From Cytidiella melzeri (lineage: Eukaryota; Basidiomycota; Agaricomycetes; Polyporales; Irpicaceae): DNA of 64,000 bases. The notes beneath the pieces were generated by a model. It worked only from the letters and a program-made list of their open reading frames with translations, was not told the origin of the DNA and ran no database searches. The position numbers and the translations under genes were made by a program. The stretch is from contig JABYQR010000210.1 in assembly GCA_022592445.1 (NCBI GenBank), positions 17,234-81,233 of the forward strand, read 5' to 3'. How positions within the stretch are numbered: position 1 is the first letter of the stretch; each line of letters opens with the position of its first letter. Below, piece by piece: positions 26,276 to 38,462 of the stretch.

Positions 26276-29200
26276 TCACTCTTGCACGGCGTATCGTATG
26301 TACTTCTCCACAACCTCCTCATGCTTGGCAAAGTCAAAGTCAACCAACTCTGCCACCTCTGGCGAGATGCTCTGGAGATTCGTAGTGGCAAGCCTGGGCA
26401 ACGGTTTCCGGGAAACATAATCTTCGATGTAGTCAATCAACGCGCCGTCGATGATGATGTCGGAGCTGCCCTCCTTGCGTTCTTGAAGGGTACGGACCGC
26501 ATGAACCCATTCAGGTGCTGGGACTTCGTGGAGCGAGGGATAGAGCGCGAGCAGTGAAGATACAACGGTGGTCCAGTGAACAGGCCGGACGTTCTCGAAG
26601 CCGTAGAATGTCAGTGGGGCGGCGGCGGAGGGGAGATGTGCTCGAGTGAGAGCATACAGGGCCTTTGCAGCGTGCTCGACAGGAAGCCAGTGAGGAGACT
26701 GTGATACCAGGCCGAGCCAGAGTTAGCATTTGGAAGATGCAGTACAAAGACTGAAGCACTTACGCCGGTGAAAAGGTCGTCGGGAACTTTGCCTGCACGT
26801 ACAGAAGCCCGCAAGATGCCTGGCACATATTCGTGCCTGTTCCATGCACCGGTCGTCAAAGACCCAGCTATTTGGCCACTACGCACAATTGAAGCTCGCA
26901 GTGCAGTAGTGGAAGTCGCCTTTTCCAGTATCTTCTCAGCTGCGAATTTTGAAAGAGCATATCCGTGCGGAAGAGCATGAGCCACCGAGCTTAAAGGCAA
27001 CTCTGGGATGACATCTTCGTTTCCGAATGGCGGAAAACGGCCAGCTACGGATATAGACGAGATAAATGTAAGATGAGGTGGGATGGGGCGAGGGGAAGCT
27101 AGGGCGAGATCGATCAACACACGAAGCCCGTCAAGTTGAGGCTTGAAAGACTGGAAGTGGTACGTAAATGTCACCGGCCACGCATTATGAACGATTTGCG
27201 TGGCTTGCGCTGAAATCTATGTAAGGATACATCAGCAAAGAGTGTTTTCGGGCACAAATGCTCTTCACCTCAGCGTACAAATCGGCGTCAATGCCTAGTC
27301 TCTTCTTGGTCACGTCCGTCTCGATAAGTATTGCTCGTCCGTTGTCAATGGCTGTCTCTAAGCCCATATAGTCCAAGCCTTTCTGTACAAAAGACGTTTG
27401 ATGCCTCTGCAGTATGGTACCTCTACTGCTCGCCCTATTCAGCGCGTATACTTTCTTGACCTGTTCTGCCGGCTGCTCAAGAAGGTGGGAAAGGAATACG
27501 CTCCCGAGCGAGCCTGTCGATCCTGTCAGAACGTATACCTCGCCTTGCTGATCGCGATTAGCCGTCGGTGGACGAGCCGGGAAGGAAGAAGTTAGCATAG
27601 CAACGACTTCATTGACCATAGTCGCTGTAGAAACCTCGTCGCGGTACGATGAGGACCAAGCTACATCTTTGTTGTCCTCAGGCTGGTCGGACTTGTCGAT
27701 GAGGGACGAGAGATACCGAGCCAAAGTTGCAGTATTCGGGTGTGTGTATATGATGTTCCGTGGTACTTCCTCACATACTTTGGCATGCTTCAGCATTGAG
27801 ATAATGGCAAAACGCAGCCTAACAGCCAGGAGAGAATCTAACCCGGCGTTGAAAAAGTCGGCTTCGTCATCGATATGTTGCCCAAGGCACTCGTACACAA
27901 GCTTCCGAACTGAATCGGTGACAGCAGCGACATTGGATAAGATCAAGTTCATTGCCTGAGCGGCATTTGTACTAGGAGGTTCGCCTTCCTCGACTGTCTT
28001 GTATGCTTGCTCTACTTGTTCTTGATAGAGATCGAGAGTAGCCTTTTTCTTGATTGTGCCCTTATCCGAGTATTGGAACGGCACAGACGGATCTTCTACA
28101 AGAACGAGTGGTTGCAACAGACGTGAATGACGAGGAACCGTTTTGTTCACGTGCGTATCGATGTAAGACCAGACTTTGGCCAAGTACGTCTTCTTGGCGT
28201 TTTCGTCGCCCGCAGGAAACCTATGACCAGCTGAGGGTCGCAGCAGGGCGCCGCAGAGAAATCGTCCAGCTCCAAAGACCACTACATGGGAGACATATGG
28301 CGACTCGCGGAGGAGTGTGTCTATATGAGGGTATCGTACGTTGAGAGAGGAATGGGTTTTTCTAGGTAAGACGCACCAAGCTGTTTCCCGTTTGCTTTTT
28401 CGCCATTGCTGAGTACAATCTGAAATGCTTCTGTAAGGCTCTGAGTTCAGGAGAATAAGATGGTTCAACCCACTATATCATCCAAACGCCCCGAGATTCT
28501 CCATAAATTGGACCTATCTGGGTGCTTTGTCCAGATATCTGGAGTCAAAAATCCTCTAGGATTGTCGTGATTGATAATGGGCGGTATCACAATCTTCGGC
28601 TTCGGGTCACAGTCAGCTACGACAGTATGCGACTATTCGATGCCTGAGATGGACTCACAGACATAACCAGCTGATAACCCTGGTCGGGATGCCTTGAATC
28701 TAGTAGTGTGAAATGATATTCGAAACTGTTTGTGAGTTTAACGTATTGCCAATCTGAGGGGTCCCTGGTTGGATCAAAGACCTGAGATGCGAAAACGCCA
28801 GCTTCCGTACTGCACGTCATGAATGAGACAATGTGTAGGGAGTAGAAGCAAACGTAAGACTGACATCCCGCCCCATGTAACGATGCGGACACCGCCGTGG
28901 GCAAGTTTGTCACCAACATCGCGCCGCAGCGGGGCACCGCCTTGTAGAACAGTGTTCGGGATGCGAAGGTATTCCTGTATGGATCAGGTGGCATGTCAGA
29001 ATCGAAAGTTTTTACTAGTGGAGCCACGGGCATGTACCAGAGCCTCCGATAGGTCCAACATATCAACGATATCCTCTAGTATATTGGGGACCAAGAGCAC
29101 ATCCGGCTTCTTATCTCTAAGGATCCGGAGATGCCGCAACACAGAATCAGAAGAAACAGCCTGGTAAGGCTCGACTAGAGTAATGATGCCCCCGTAGCCT

Positions 29201-30437
29201 GCTATGACGGGCAAAGTCTAGATAGGTAACGTGTTAGGCCCTTGTAACCAGCTTGACATCGCTACTTTACCATGCAAAAACCTCCTCCCTAGAAGAATTC
29301 CTTCAGATGTCACCAGAGAACGCATGAGTTAAGAACCCACGTGGTATATTGGAAGAGGTGTATAAAAAACCCTTCCTTTCCCGCCTGGATAGTCGGCTGC
29401 AGCCTGCGTCACCTTACTCTTGACCCAGTGATGTGACCACGCAATTGCTTTCGGATGGCCTAAGGCAGCGCATGTCAGCTGAAGCTCGATTCCAATCTAC
29501 TCAGGCCATAAACTGCACCTGTAGTTCCGGACGTGTGCATGTACATGCAGATATTCCGCGCTTCCTTCCGCAATGCGTCGGCATGTTCTCCCCGTTTGAT
29601 CGATTCAACGCGGCGAAGAAGGGCCTCGATTTGCGTTGGATTTTCTTCCTGGACTTGGGCGAGGTCAAAAGTAGGAAGGATACTGAACTTGGAGAAGCGG
29701 GTGGGCAAATCCCTATAACGAGGCTCGAGGGCCTCATCGAGTAGCAAGCATGTTGCATGCGTAGATTTGAGCAGATGCAGCACTGCTTCAGATGAGTTTT
29801 GCGGAGATATGAGGATCGGCTTTATAGACGGTTCAGTCAAGGAAGCGAGATGCGAGAATGATTGTCATGTCGCTCACCGTCCACCGCAGTATGAACAACG
29901 CAAGCCAAGTTACGAGATACTGGTAGCTGTTGTGTCCAAGCAAGCCGACCACAAATGGCTCGTCGCCGAGGACTCGAGCTGGAAGGCCAGTCAACCCAAG
30001 CAACTCTGCGGCTCGAGATTGCACGGCATTTATAAGGTGACGCCAATTGACTGTAGTCAGGTTCACTTCGTGTTCTGTGCCTGCGTCTTGTATAAGCAAC
30101 ACTGCCTCATTGTCAAGCTTCTCAGCAGCTACACTGAGGATATATTCGCAGACCGGAAGTGCATCAGCTGTTAAGCGGGCCAAGGTTCCGCTTGGGTTGT
30201 TCAGGGCCGCGTCGCGCATAAGTAACGGCTGCTGGGGGCTATTGTCTCCCGCTGCTCGTAAGCCCGCAATGAATGAATCGCTGTTGACAAGTTTGTTACC
30301 TTTGAAAGGTTCACGATGGAAACACGTTTGTACGGTGGGAGTCGAGTAGGCAGGGGAGGGGAGGTGGTAGTAGTTTTGGGGACGGGTGCCTCAAGGCTTT
30401 GAACGCCCTGCTCAATGTTTTCGGCGCATCGCATCAT
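26276..30437 (-). CDS. NRPS-like carboxylic acid reductase, A-T-R (CAR1)
   Basis: The gene reads leftward from MMRCAENIEQGVQSLEAP. A 68-nt intron then gives NLSKQPLLMRDAALNNPSG. The adenylation domain has the phosphate-binding motif MHTSGTTG, GHPKAIAWSH, the GG-TEAG region, and the A10 motif NGEKANGKQ with the catalytic Lys. The thiolation domain carries the phosphopantetheine serine in FFNAGLDSLLAVRLRF. The reductase domain starts VYVLTGSTGSLGSVFL (NADPH Rossmann) and has YALSKFAAEKIL (YxxxK). The protein ends KYIRYAVQE. Such enzymes activate a carboxylate with ATP, load it on the carrier domain and release it as aldehyde. No condensation domain is present. There is no signal peptide, so it is cytosolic, in contrast to the secreted GMC oxidases beside it. 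It is divergent from GMC2 over a 1-kb promoter region. CAR2 is its paralogue. The substrate could be a benzoic or another acid. Confidence 0.88.
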
Positions 30438-31448
30438 GGCAGATGCACGCCAAATGGGCTAACTCGGGAAAGCCTTGACGTTTCTACGCGGTGCAATCGG
30501 AGGCGCCTCATTTTCGCTGCCTTCTAGCCGTTTTCTTTGTTTTTCTTTGGGTAGAGCGTAAAAGAGGTCTTCTAGCCGTTCTGTGCGAGAGAACGCAGCA
30601 GTCAACAACTCGGTCAGCAGAGTGACCTGTGTGCTTTAACAAGTCGTAACTTACGCTCTTAGAGTAAGTAGTTGCAGATCACGGACGAGCGAAGAGAGGA
30701 ACAATGATAGCGGAGTTCGGACATTACTATTCCGCAAAAGGAAATGCTGCCAGGCCAACACCGTAACTCAGTGACCGCGTGCTGTCGCTGCAAACATTGC
30801 GTCTATCACTCATCGTCATTGAGCCTATGTAGCTGATATGCAGCTATATTTATCATGCATCTCAGATGACAGCCTCGATAATACTCGTCAGAGTCCATTA
30901 GTAACAGCAAGCCCACTTACTCAAGTAAGTCACAGATTGACTGCATTTTCTTTCAAGTATGTAACAGTCTCCCCGATGTTCGTTTCAGACTGCTGTTGCT
31001 TGTCCGTCCAGGTCGAAAGACGGCAAAGCGGCGGCTGGATCAACAGCTGAATCAGAAACAGAAAGTGTGTAGAGCGTCCGTAACTCAGCACATGGTTGAT
31101 AAGGATGAAAGCGATGTCGTATGTTAGGCTTGTTCCAGCGCGCACTGTCAATGATCAAGGTGATGATGCTCGCTATTATTTACCTGATCGCTGAAGGATG
31201 CTTTAGGGTTGCAGTTGCCGTAATGTATGCGGTAAGGCGCAACGCCAGTGATGCGCTGCTGGTGAAGCCTGTGGTTACTGGCTTTCGTCGATTGATGCTC
31301 ATTTGTTGCTTGTACATCCGACGTCCTGCATGTGCCGATCAAACCCGAGTGCTAGCTATGCGACGGTACTAAAAGGCTGACCTCGGGGAGACATACCTCT
31401 ATTTTCAGCTGGAGTGCAACGTCAGCAAGCTCATACTCTTTCGCTGCC
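30438..31448. other. CAR1-GMC2 divergent promoter region
   Basis: About 1 kb lies between the divergent starts. A block reading ggtactaaaagg at 31365-31376, about 75 nt before the GMC2 ATG, is also present upstream of GMC5 and may be a core promoter element. No gene is seen. Confidence 0.5.
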
Positions 31449-34027
31449 ATGGCCTTGTTGACCGCTCTGAAGACCGCCGTTCTTCTTTCCGTTTATTCTT
31501 CTGCGGCTTTTGCTGCAATATTGCAGAATCCATCACAACTTCCGTCGACGAAGAAGTATGATTATATTATTGTGGGCGGTACGCTCTCGGTTCTACTCTC
31601 TTAGAAACATTGACTGACGACTCGGAGCATCAGGAGGCGCAGCTGGAAGCGTCTTGGCCCACCGGCTATCGGAGACCTCGAGTGTCAACGTGCTTCTCAT
31701 TGAAGCTGGTTCGAGGTATAGTGCATTATACCATATCAGTATATGGTCATGACTGCTGAGCGGTTTCAATAGCGATTACAAGAATCTGAATATCGAAGTA
31801 CCCCAGTACGTTGGCAGGCTCATTGAAAGCCAATTCGTGAGTAGCCATCCTTGATACCATGCTCCCCTGTGCTCATATAACACTAGGATTGGAACTTCAC
31901 TACCGTCGCTCAACCTGGGCTTAATGGACGTTCTATTCTGTACGAGCGTGGTTACGTCCTGGGTGGATCGACTTCTGTCAGTGAGTGGAATCCACAGTAA
32001 GCTGGCTACGTATCATGTCAACGCCTATCGTAGACTTTATGGCGTACTGCCGTGGCTCAAAGGATGACTGGAATCGGTTTGCGACAGTCACTGGCGACCA
32101 AGGTTGGTCCTATAGTTCTATCTTGCCTTACGCTAAAAAAGTGGGTTTCTTCATCGTCACGCTATTTGACGATATTAAAACTACTCATTGATACATGGCA
32201 GATGGAGGATTTTGTCGAGCCTCTTGACGGACGTGACATCAGCAATGAAGTGATTCTGAGCTCACACGGAACTACAGGTATAGTTCTTATCGATGCACTA
32301 CTTGGTGGAGGGGCTGACTCAATTCCTTTTAATCTAGGACCTATTCAAACTAGCGTGGCCATGTACGAAGTCTCAACAGATAGCCGCGTTCTCAACACCA
32401 CCACACAGCTGTCTACTGAGTTCCCTTTCAACCACGATTACAATAGCGTATCAGGCAATACTCTCGGCATTAGTGCGTACCTTTATCACTGAACTGTACT
32501 GTACGTCAAATTCAATATCTTCTGCAGGCTGGGCTCAGTACACTGTAGGATCTTGGCAATATCACCCTGTTACGTTTACTGACAAAACACCAGATCGCAA
32601 ACGGCGAACGTCAAAGCGCAGCTCTCGGGTACCTCGATCCGATCCTCAGCCGTTCAAACCTAGATATATTGGTCAACACGCAGGTTACCAAGTTGATTCA
32701 GACTGGAACTTCTGGCAGCCTACCTGTCTTCCGAGGTGTCCAATTTTCTCAGTCTGCATCTAGTGAGTATTCTCTGCTAATACTACTCGAACACTGCGTT
32801 AACTCCTTGCGTCAGGCCAAGTGTACAGTTTGAATGCATCGCAAGAGGTCATTGTTTCGGCCGGTGCGGTGAAGACGCCCCAGTTGCGTAAGTATTACCT
32901 ACTTGACTACCTGACGCTTCTGATTTCCTTGTTAGTCATGCTTTCTGGTATAGGCGACAGTACTGAACTGTCAAAGGTCGGCATCACGACTATCGTCAGC
33001 TCACCTGATGTCGGCAAGAATCTACAGGCAAGCTAGTTGGTGATTCTTTTCGTTGATGCGTCTCATCTTAGAGTCTAGGACCACCCGCTCGTTACCTCGT
33101 CGTTCACCGTCAACTCGACAAATACGCTTGACAACCTGAACAACGCGACGTTTGCAGCACAGCAATTGCAGCTGTGGGAGACTAACCATACCGGCGAATT
33201 GGGTCTCCCCGCAGCAAACCAGCTTGGTTGGCTGAGACTGCCCTCGAATTCAACGATCTTCGAAACCGTTGCTGATCCCAGTGCTGGACCTACTTCCGCG
33301 CATCATGAGTTCATCATTACGGTTGGTCTTGCTGTGCATTTAGCATCACCGATCCAGCTCATATGTCTTTTGGTTCTATTGTCCAGGATGCTTATATCGG
33401 CTTCACCGGAGCATTCCCATCAAGCGGTAACTACCTCACTGTATTTACCGTCGTAGTCTCTCCAACGTCTCGTAAGTCACAGCCGTTTCCTCACACCCAA
33501 TCGTTAGCTCAAGCTATCTTCTTAGGCGGTTCTATCACGCTCGCTTCTTCCAATCCTTTCGATGCCCCTCTCATCGACGCGGGCTTGCTTAACTCAGCCT
33601 TCGACATCTACACGATGCGCGAGTCAATCAAGGCCATGCGTCGCTTCACGGCCGCACCTGCATGGAAAGACTGGATCATTGCCGAGTACGGCGACTTTGC
33701 GAATGCGCAGACAGACGATCAGATTGAAGCATACGCGAGGGCCAATGCTGAAACCATCAACCATGTAAGCGGTACAGCTGCTATGGGGAAAACGGGTAGC
33801 ACCGGTGCTGGAAGTGGTGTGCTCAACTCGGATCTCACCGTAAAGGGTACTGTCGGTCTTCGCGTTGTCGATGCCTCTGCTTTCGTGAGTTACTTTGAAG
33901 CTCATCCGTATGTCACAGTGTGTTCTGACTTTGACCTCTGCAGCCGTACATTCCTGCAGCCCATACTCAAGCTCCAGTTTACATCTTGGCCGAAAGAGCC
34001 GCTGACCTTATCAAGGCTGCTACTTAA
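31449..34027 (+). CDS. GMC oxidoreductase, aryl-alcohol-oxidase-like (GMC2)
   Basis: The start is MALLTALKTAVLLSVYSSAA, a signal peptide probably cleaved after AFA. FAD-binding YDYIIVGGGAAGSVLAHR follows (intron inside the Gly-rich loop), then RGYVLGGSTSV and LMLSGIGD. The catalytic region has INHVSGTAAMGKTG and PYIPAAHTQAPVYILAERAA, giving a His/His pair as in aryl-alcohol oxidase. A very short last exon follows the intron after VDASAF; the same intron is used in GMC1, 4 and 5. All exons join in frame to the stop after IKAAT. It is by far most similar to GMC5 and the two look like a recent duplicate pair. Likely secreted, producing aldehyde and H2O2. It is divergent from CAR1. Confidence 0.88.
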
Positions 34028-34769
34028 TCTGTTTGGCTGATTTGCCAATGTGACATACTTTATTTGCCTTTCAAACACGCTCACTGCCCGCCTAAATTCA
34101 GGAATCACTACCCCCTTCTAGTACTCGTTAATTTGTCACCTGCATTAATTGATACCCCACCCTCGTTTGGTATACGCGCTCCTTGGTTCGGTGCTTTGGA
34201 CGTGCGCTGAAATGCGTATCGTTTATATTGTGTATTCAATATTGCGATGTCGATTCATAATTCCATACCTCCAACGACCTCGACTTACGACGACAATTCG
34301 ACCAAGGTGAACTCTACAGTCTCCACTAAGCCCTCAAGATACGCTTTCATGGTTTACCACGTATACGTAAGGCTGATACTCACACATGACTGCAGAAATA
34401 ATACCACAGTATCGCTGTACTTAAACGTGCAACACACGCGATGATATCGCGAGAATTCATATACACCAGGGTTTGGTTATACCACGTACTACTACATAAG
34501 TATTGTTTTGACAAGCAGCTCTATGCTCCGAAGATTCTCGAGTCAATGCTAAAGTTGTTCAGACCCATTCACGACTAATCCCTGATCAACGCAGAAGGAG
34601 CAGCTTCTCAGTGTCTCTGAAGAACGACATCTCTGCTCACAGAGAAGAGCCACGAATGATCACATTCTAATTCCACCACACACCCGACTTGTTGCTACAG
34701 TTCACTCTCTTCGCCGCACTTCGAACCCCCCAAGATTTCTTGGGCCAAGCAGCACAGTATCCGTCGAAT
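34028..34769. other. convergent intergenic region, no gene seen
   Basis: This lies between the 3' ends of GMC2 and GMC3. Short open frames lack support. Confidence 0.5.
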
Positions 34770-37747
34770 TCAAGCAGACGGCCATTTCCCCTGGATGATA
34801 TCCGCAGCTTGATTACCAATCCCAAAAACATCATGATCAGTTTTTGTACTGGCAATTCTCTGGTAAGGATCTGCTTACCAATCTCAGCCAAGCCGTAAGC
34901 AGTAGCTACACATACCCAAGAAAGAAGAATGCCCAAATTTCGTCAGCATAGCGATGATCCCGAAGAGAAGGAACAAGGAACGTACACTGTGTGTTGGCAC
35001 CGACGTGCAACGGCACAACCGACACATCCACCACCCTCACGTTCGTCGTCCCGTACACCTTCATCTCGGGCGACACGACGCCGCCGGAATCTCTAGGGAG
35101 CATCGAGCACGTGCCGACCGTATCTACCAAAAGCAGACACAGCGTCAGTTTCAAAGATGGATGGGAAGATAGAGAGAAAGAAGCGCACGATAGATGGTAG
35201 CGAACGTCTTGCGAATCCAAGTCTTGACGTCTTCCTCGCTCAACACCTCCGGTCCAGGGTTGTGCTCGCGCGCGACCATCTCTTTGAAGGGAGAGAGCTC
35301 GGCGAGGCGGCGCATGCTCAAAAAGTGTTCGTACATCAGGTCCAAATCTGCAATGTTGGTGTCAGAGAATAGTGGTGGAAGTTGCAAAGAAAGGTGAGTA
35401 AGTGAATCACCGATGTCTTGAGAGAGGTACCGCGGGTCAATCTCCGGAGCTTCAGACGGGTCGCTCGACGTGGCGTGCTGGAATTCTTCCGTCAAGATCA
35501 AAGAGGAGCACCAAATTGAAACATCACGTACGATGCTCCCTCTCGAGAATCCATAGTTCAACACCAACATCATCGTGATGTACTTCTTCCCCGGCGTCGG
35601 CTTGTCTACACACACAAAAAAACACATTCAGTAGCCCCCAAAAAGCCCTCGCAGACAGGGGGAACACGTACTAGGACCCGAAAGGAACGCCGGTAAACAG
35701 ATCCACTGGAAACCCGGCGATCCCTCTCCCTCCACACACGCATACTTCTCCTTCAAAATCGCATACTGCTTCACCAATCCCTTCTTCACTTGCAACCCCT
35801 CCACATCCTCACCTCCCTGCCTTTCCATCTCGTCCACTTCCGTCCGGAGCTCATCGAGTATCCGACTAATACGGCTGTGTAACTCCGCGGCACGCGGCTG
35901 GGAGCTCAGCTGCGAGAGGGTGAGATGTGCGACGACGCCACAACCGCCTTTGAAGACCGCTGGGGGCTCGCCGGTGCGTTTGGTGGGATCGAGGGTGTCA
36001 AGCGGGGCGTCATCTTTCAGCTCTACATTCACAAAGGAGTTGTTAATTTGAGTGGAAGGGATATTCTTGCAATCGTGCGTACGAGGTACGCACCATAACT
36101 CAGCCCAGCAAAGATATGCTCCTGCATGTTCTCTCCCACACCCGGAAGGTCAACCTTGAGTGGGACGTCAATCTTGGATAGCACCTTGCGGGAGCCAATC
36201 CCGGAGAGCTCGAGCAGGTGCGGGGTGGAGAGTGTCCTAAAAATTCCCAATGGAATGTATATCAGCAGGAGGGAGAGCTGGAAGGTAGGCAAAAAACGCA
36301 CCCAGCACACAACAACACTTCCTTTTTCGCACTCACGTCGTACACTTTTCCTCCGTACTCGAAATCGACACCCGTCGCTTCCACCTCGCCGTTCTGGTTG
36401 GCGCTGGCAGAGAAGAGGACGCGCCGGGCGGTGGCGGTGACAAGCACTGTGAGGTTTGTGCGGTGGGCGTTGGGCTCGTAGTATGCCTGTGACAGGGGAT
36501 TTGTGTCAAGAAAGAGGAGAGAAAGGAGAAGGTACGGACGGTGGTAGCGTATGATCGTGTGTTTGTCTTTGGGTCGCGGTTCGATGGTCGAAGGTAACAT
36601 CCGCTTGGCTGCAAGACTATTGTAAGTTACATCTGGGAGTTAGGTGCAATCGAGATGAAACTCACGTCACCATTGAACTAAACCGACTGTGTGAGCTGAC
36701 CCATCGTAAAACGAGCGAATGGCTTACTTACCGGCGTCGCATTCTTCTTAAACCCACCATTGACGAATGTCTGCGACCAAACCCCAAAATTATAATGCGA
36801 CTCCTTGCCAACACAAAGTCGAGAGCATACCTCGAGAACCCTCCTCTCACCCTCCCCAAGAACCTCCGGGTACGACACTTTGATCGGCCCACTCCTACCC
36901 ACCTTCCACTCCTTCGTGTCCACAAAGCCCTCGCCAGACTCGACGTCGAGCCCTTCGACGCGGACGACTCGGTCAAGGTAGTTTGAAAAGTTCCAGTTTG
37001 GGTTGCCCAGTTTTTCCCAGTCTGGAGTTCCAGCATCGTTGTAAGAAGACTCTTGGTTCAAGAGGACGAAGACGGGGGTGGGGGTGGCTTACCGTTAATG
37101 TCCTGACCAGGAGGTCTGAACCATCCCATAAAGTTGATTGCAGATGACCCGCCAAGGCCTTTGCCTCTGTATCAATATCGCCAACAGCGCATGCAATCCG
37201 TCATTGCCTCGCATAACTACTTGTGTGAGACAAACACGTACCGTTCCCAGACGCCTGTACGATCTGCGGCGTGCTGCTGGGCGATCTGTGGAAGAGAGAA
37301 CTGAACAACGGCCACTGCGGAGAACAAGTGATGGATGTGGATGTACCCATTTGTGGCTGTATGAATACGACTTGTTTGCTAGTAACAGATAGTACCTCTG
37401 TTCGGTCACTGTAGAATGTAGGAGTGCAGATGACATCAGCGACAATAGCACAGAGTATTATTAGGACGTACGAATGTCCTTGTTGTTGAGATGAGCCTCT
37501 CCTGCCTCGAGGACGAGGACGGAAACGGAGGGGTCGGCGCTGAGGCGGGCAGCGAGTGTCAGTCCGGCAGTCTATACGCCGCGAGTGGTTTGTGAGTGTA
37601 AGCGAGGTGGTAGTTGTATACGAAGAGGGTACGCACTCCGCCGCCTGAGAACAAGTGAGTCAGAGAGCAGATGATAGGTTGGAAGGACATACCGACGATG
37701 ACATAGTCGAACACCTTGCCTGCGACATGCTCGACCTGAGCTGACAT
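34770..37747 (-). CDS. GMC oxidoreductase, divergent subfamily (GMC3)
   Basis: The gene reads leftward from MSAQVEHVAGKVFDYVIVG, then a Gly-rich FAD loop and TVSARLSADPSVSVLVLEAG-type sequence. The GMC signature is GKGLGGSSAINFMGW, followed by ELSGIGSRKVL. The active-site region is TVGTCSMLPRDSGG with PLHVGANTQ. After splicing the end reads AYGLAEIAADIIQGKWPSA; an unspliced reading would add a false tail to 34667. Differences from the other four GMCs are clear. It has no signal peptide, the second active-site position is Asn rather than His, and many introns lie at different sites. It is therefore a separate lineage, nearer choline-dehydrogenase-like or alcohol-oxidase-like fungal GMCs, and probably intracellular. 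The exact exon structure in the middle is approximate. It is divergent from MT1 across 0.7 kb. Confidence 0.82.
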
Positions 37748-38462
37748 TTTGGTTCTGCTGTATTCTGCCGACGCTAGTGGATGAGGAAACGAGGCGGTTG
37801 GGCGAAAGGTGGGAGTTTAAAGCCATAGATCAGAGACACCATCGCTTTACGATGGACTGCTGCGAGTGAATCATGATGTTGATATATGTAAGCGTCCAAA
37901 CCGGTATTGTAAGGACTACGACGAGGTGAGACTAGGTATTACTGGTTATGAATATGAACTGAACTGACTGACCGCTCATCGTCATCACCCTCTTTGCCAC
38001 GGAATCCTGAAGGAACATAGAGGAGAGCTTCCACGGCAGTGTTTTCGGCACAGGATGAGTGTCATGATCAGCGTGAGAATGCAATACGTTCAAAAATAGA
38101 AAGAGAACGCCACGAAGCCATCACCGTTGTGGCGCCCGTGCATCGCCTTCCGTTCGACTGAACCCAAACACTGGAATCTCTTCGAATCCTGCGATCTAAC
38201 ACTACGCATCTTACACTGACTCTCACAGCCACCATCGTCTTTATGATTATCCCACCTCGTTTTCCTCTCCCGCGACTCTGCTCGTATGCTCGTGTTCACA
38301 TATCATCCAAAGCTGCAAATACCCTGCTTCAAAGGATCTGCATCATGCGCGTACGAAGCTAGCCAGCCGCAATCTGCAAACGCCGTGGTGATTTAAATAT
38401 CAAGGACTTTGCTCCAATGAGTACATCCACCACTTTCAGCTCTCAATTCTTTCCCCACCAAC
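37748..38462. other. GMC3-MT1 divergent promoter region
   Basis: About 0.7 kb separates the divergent GMC3 and MT1 starts, which suggests shared regulation. No gene is seen. Confidence 0.5.
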
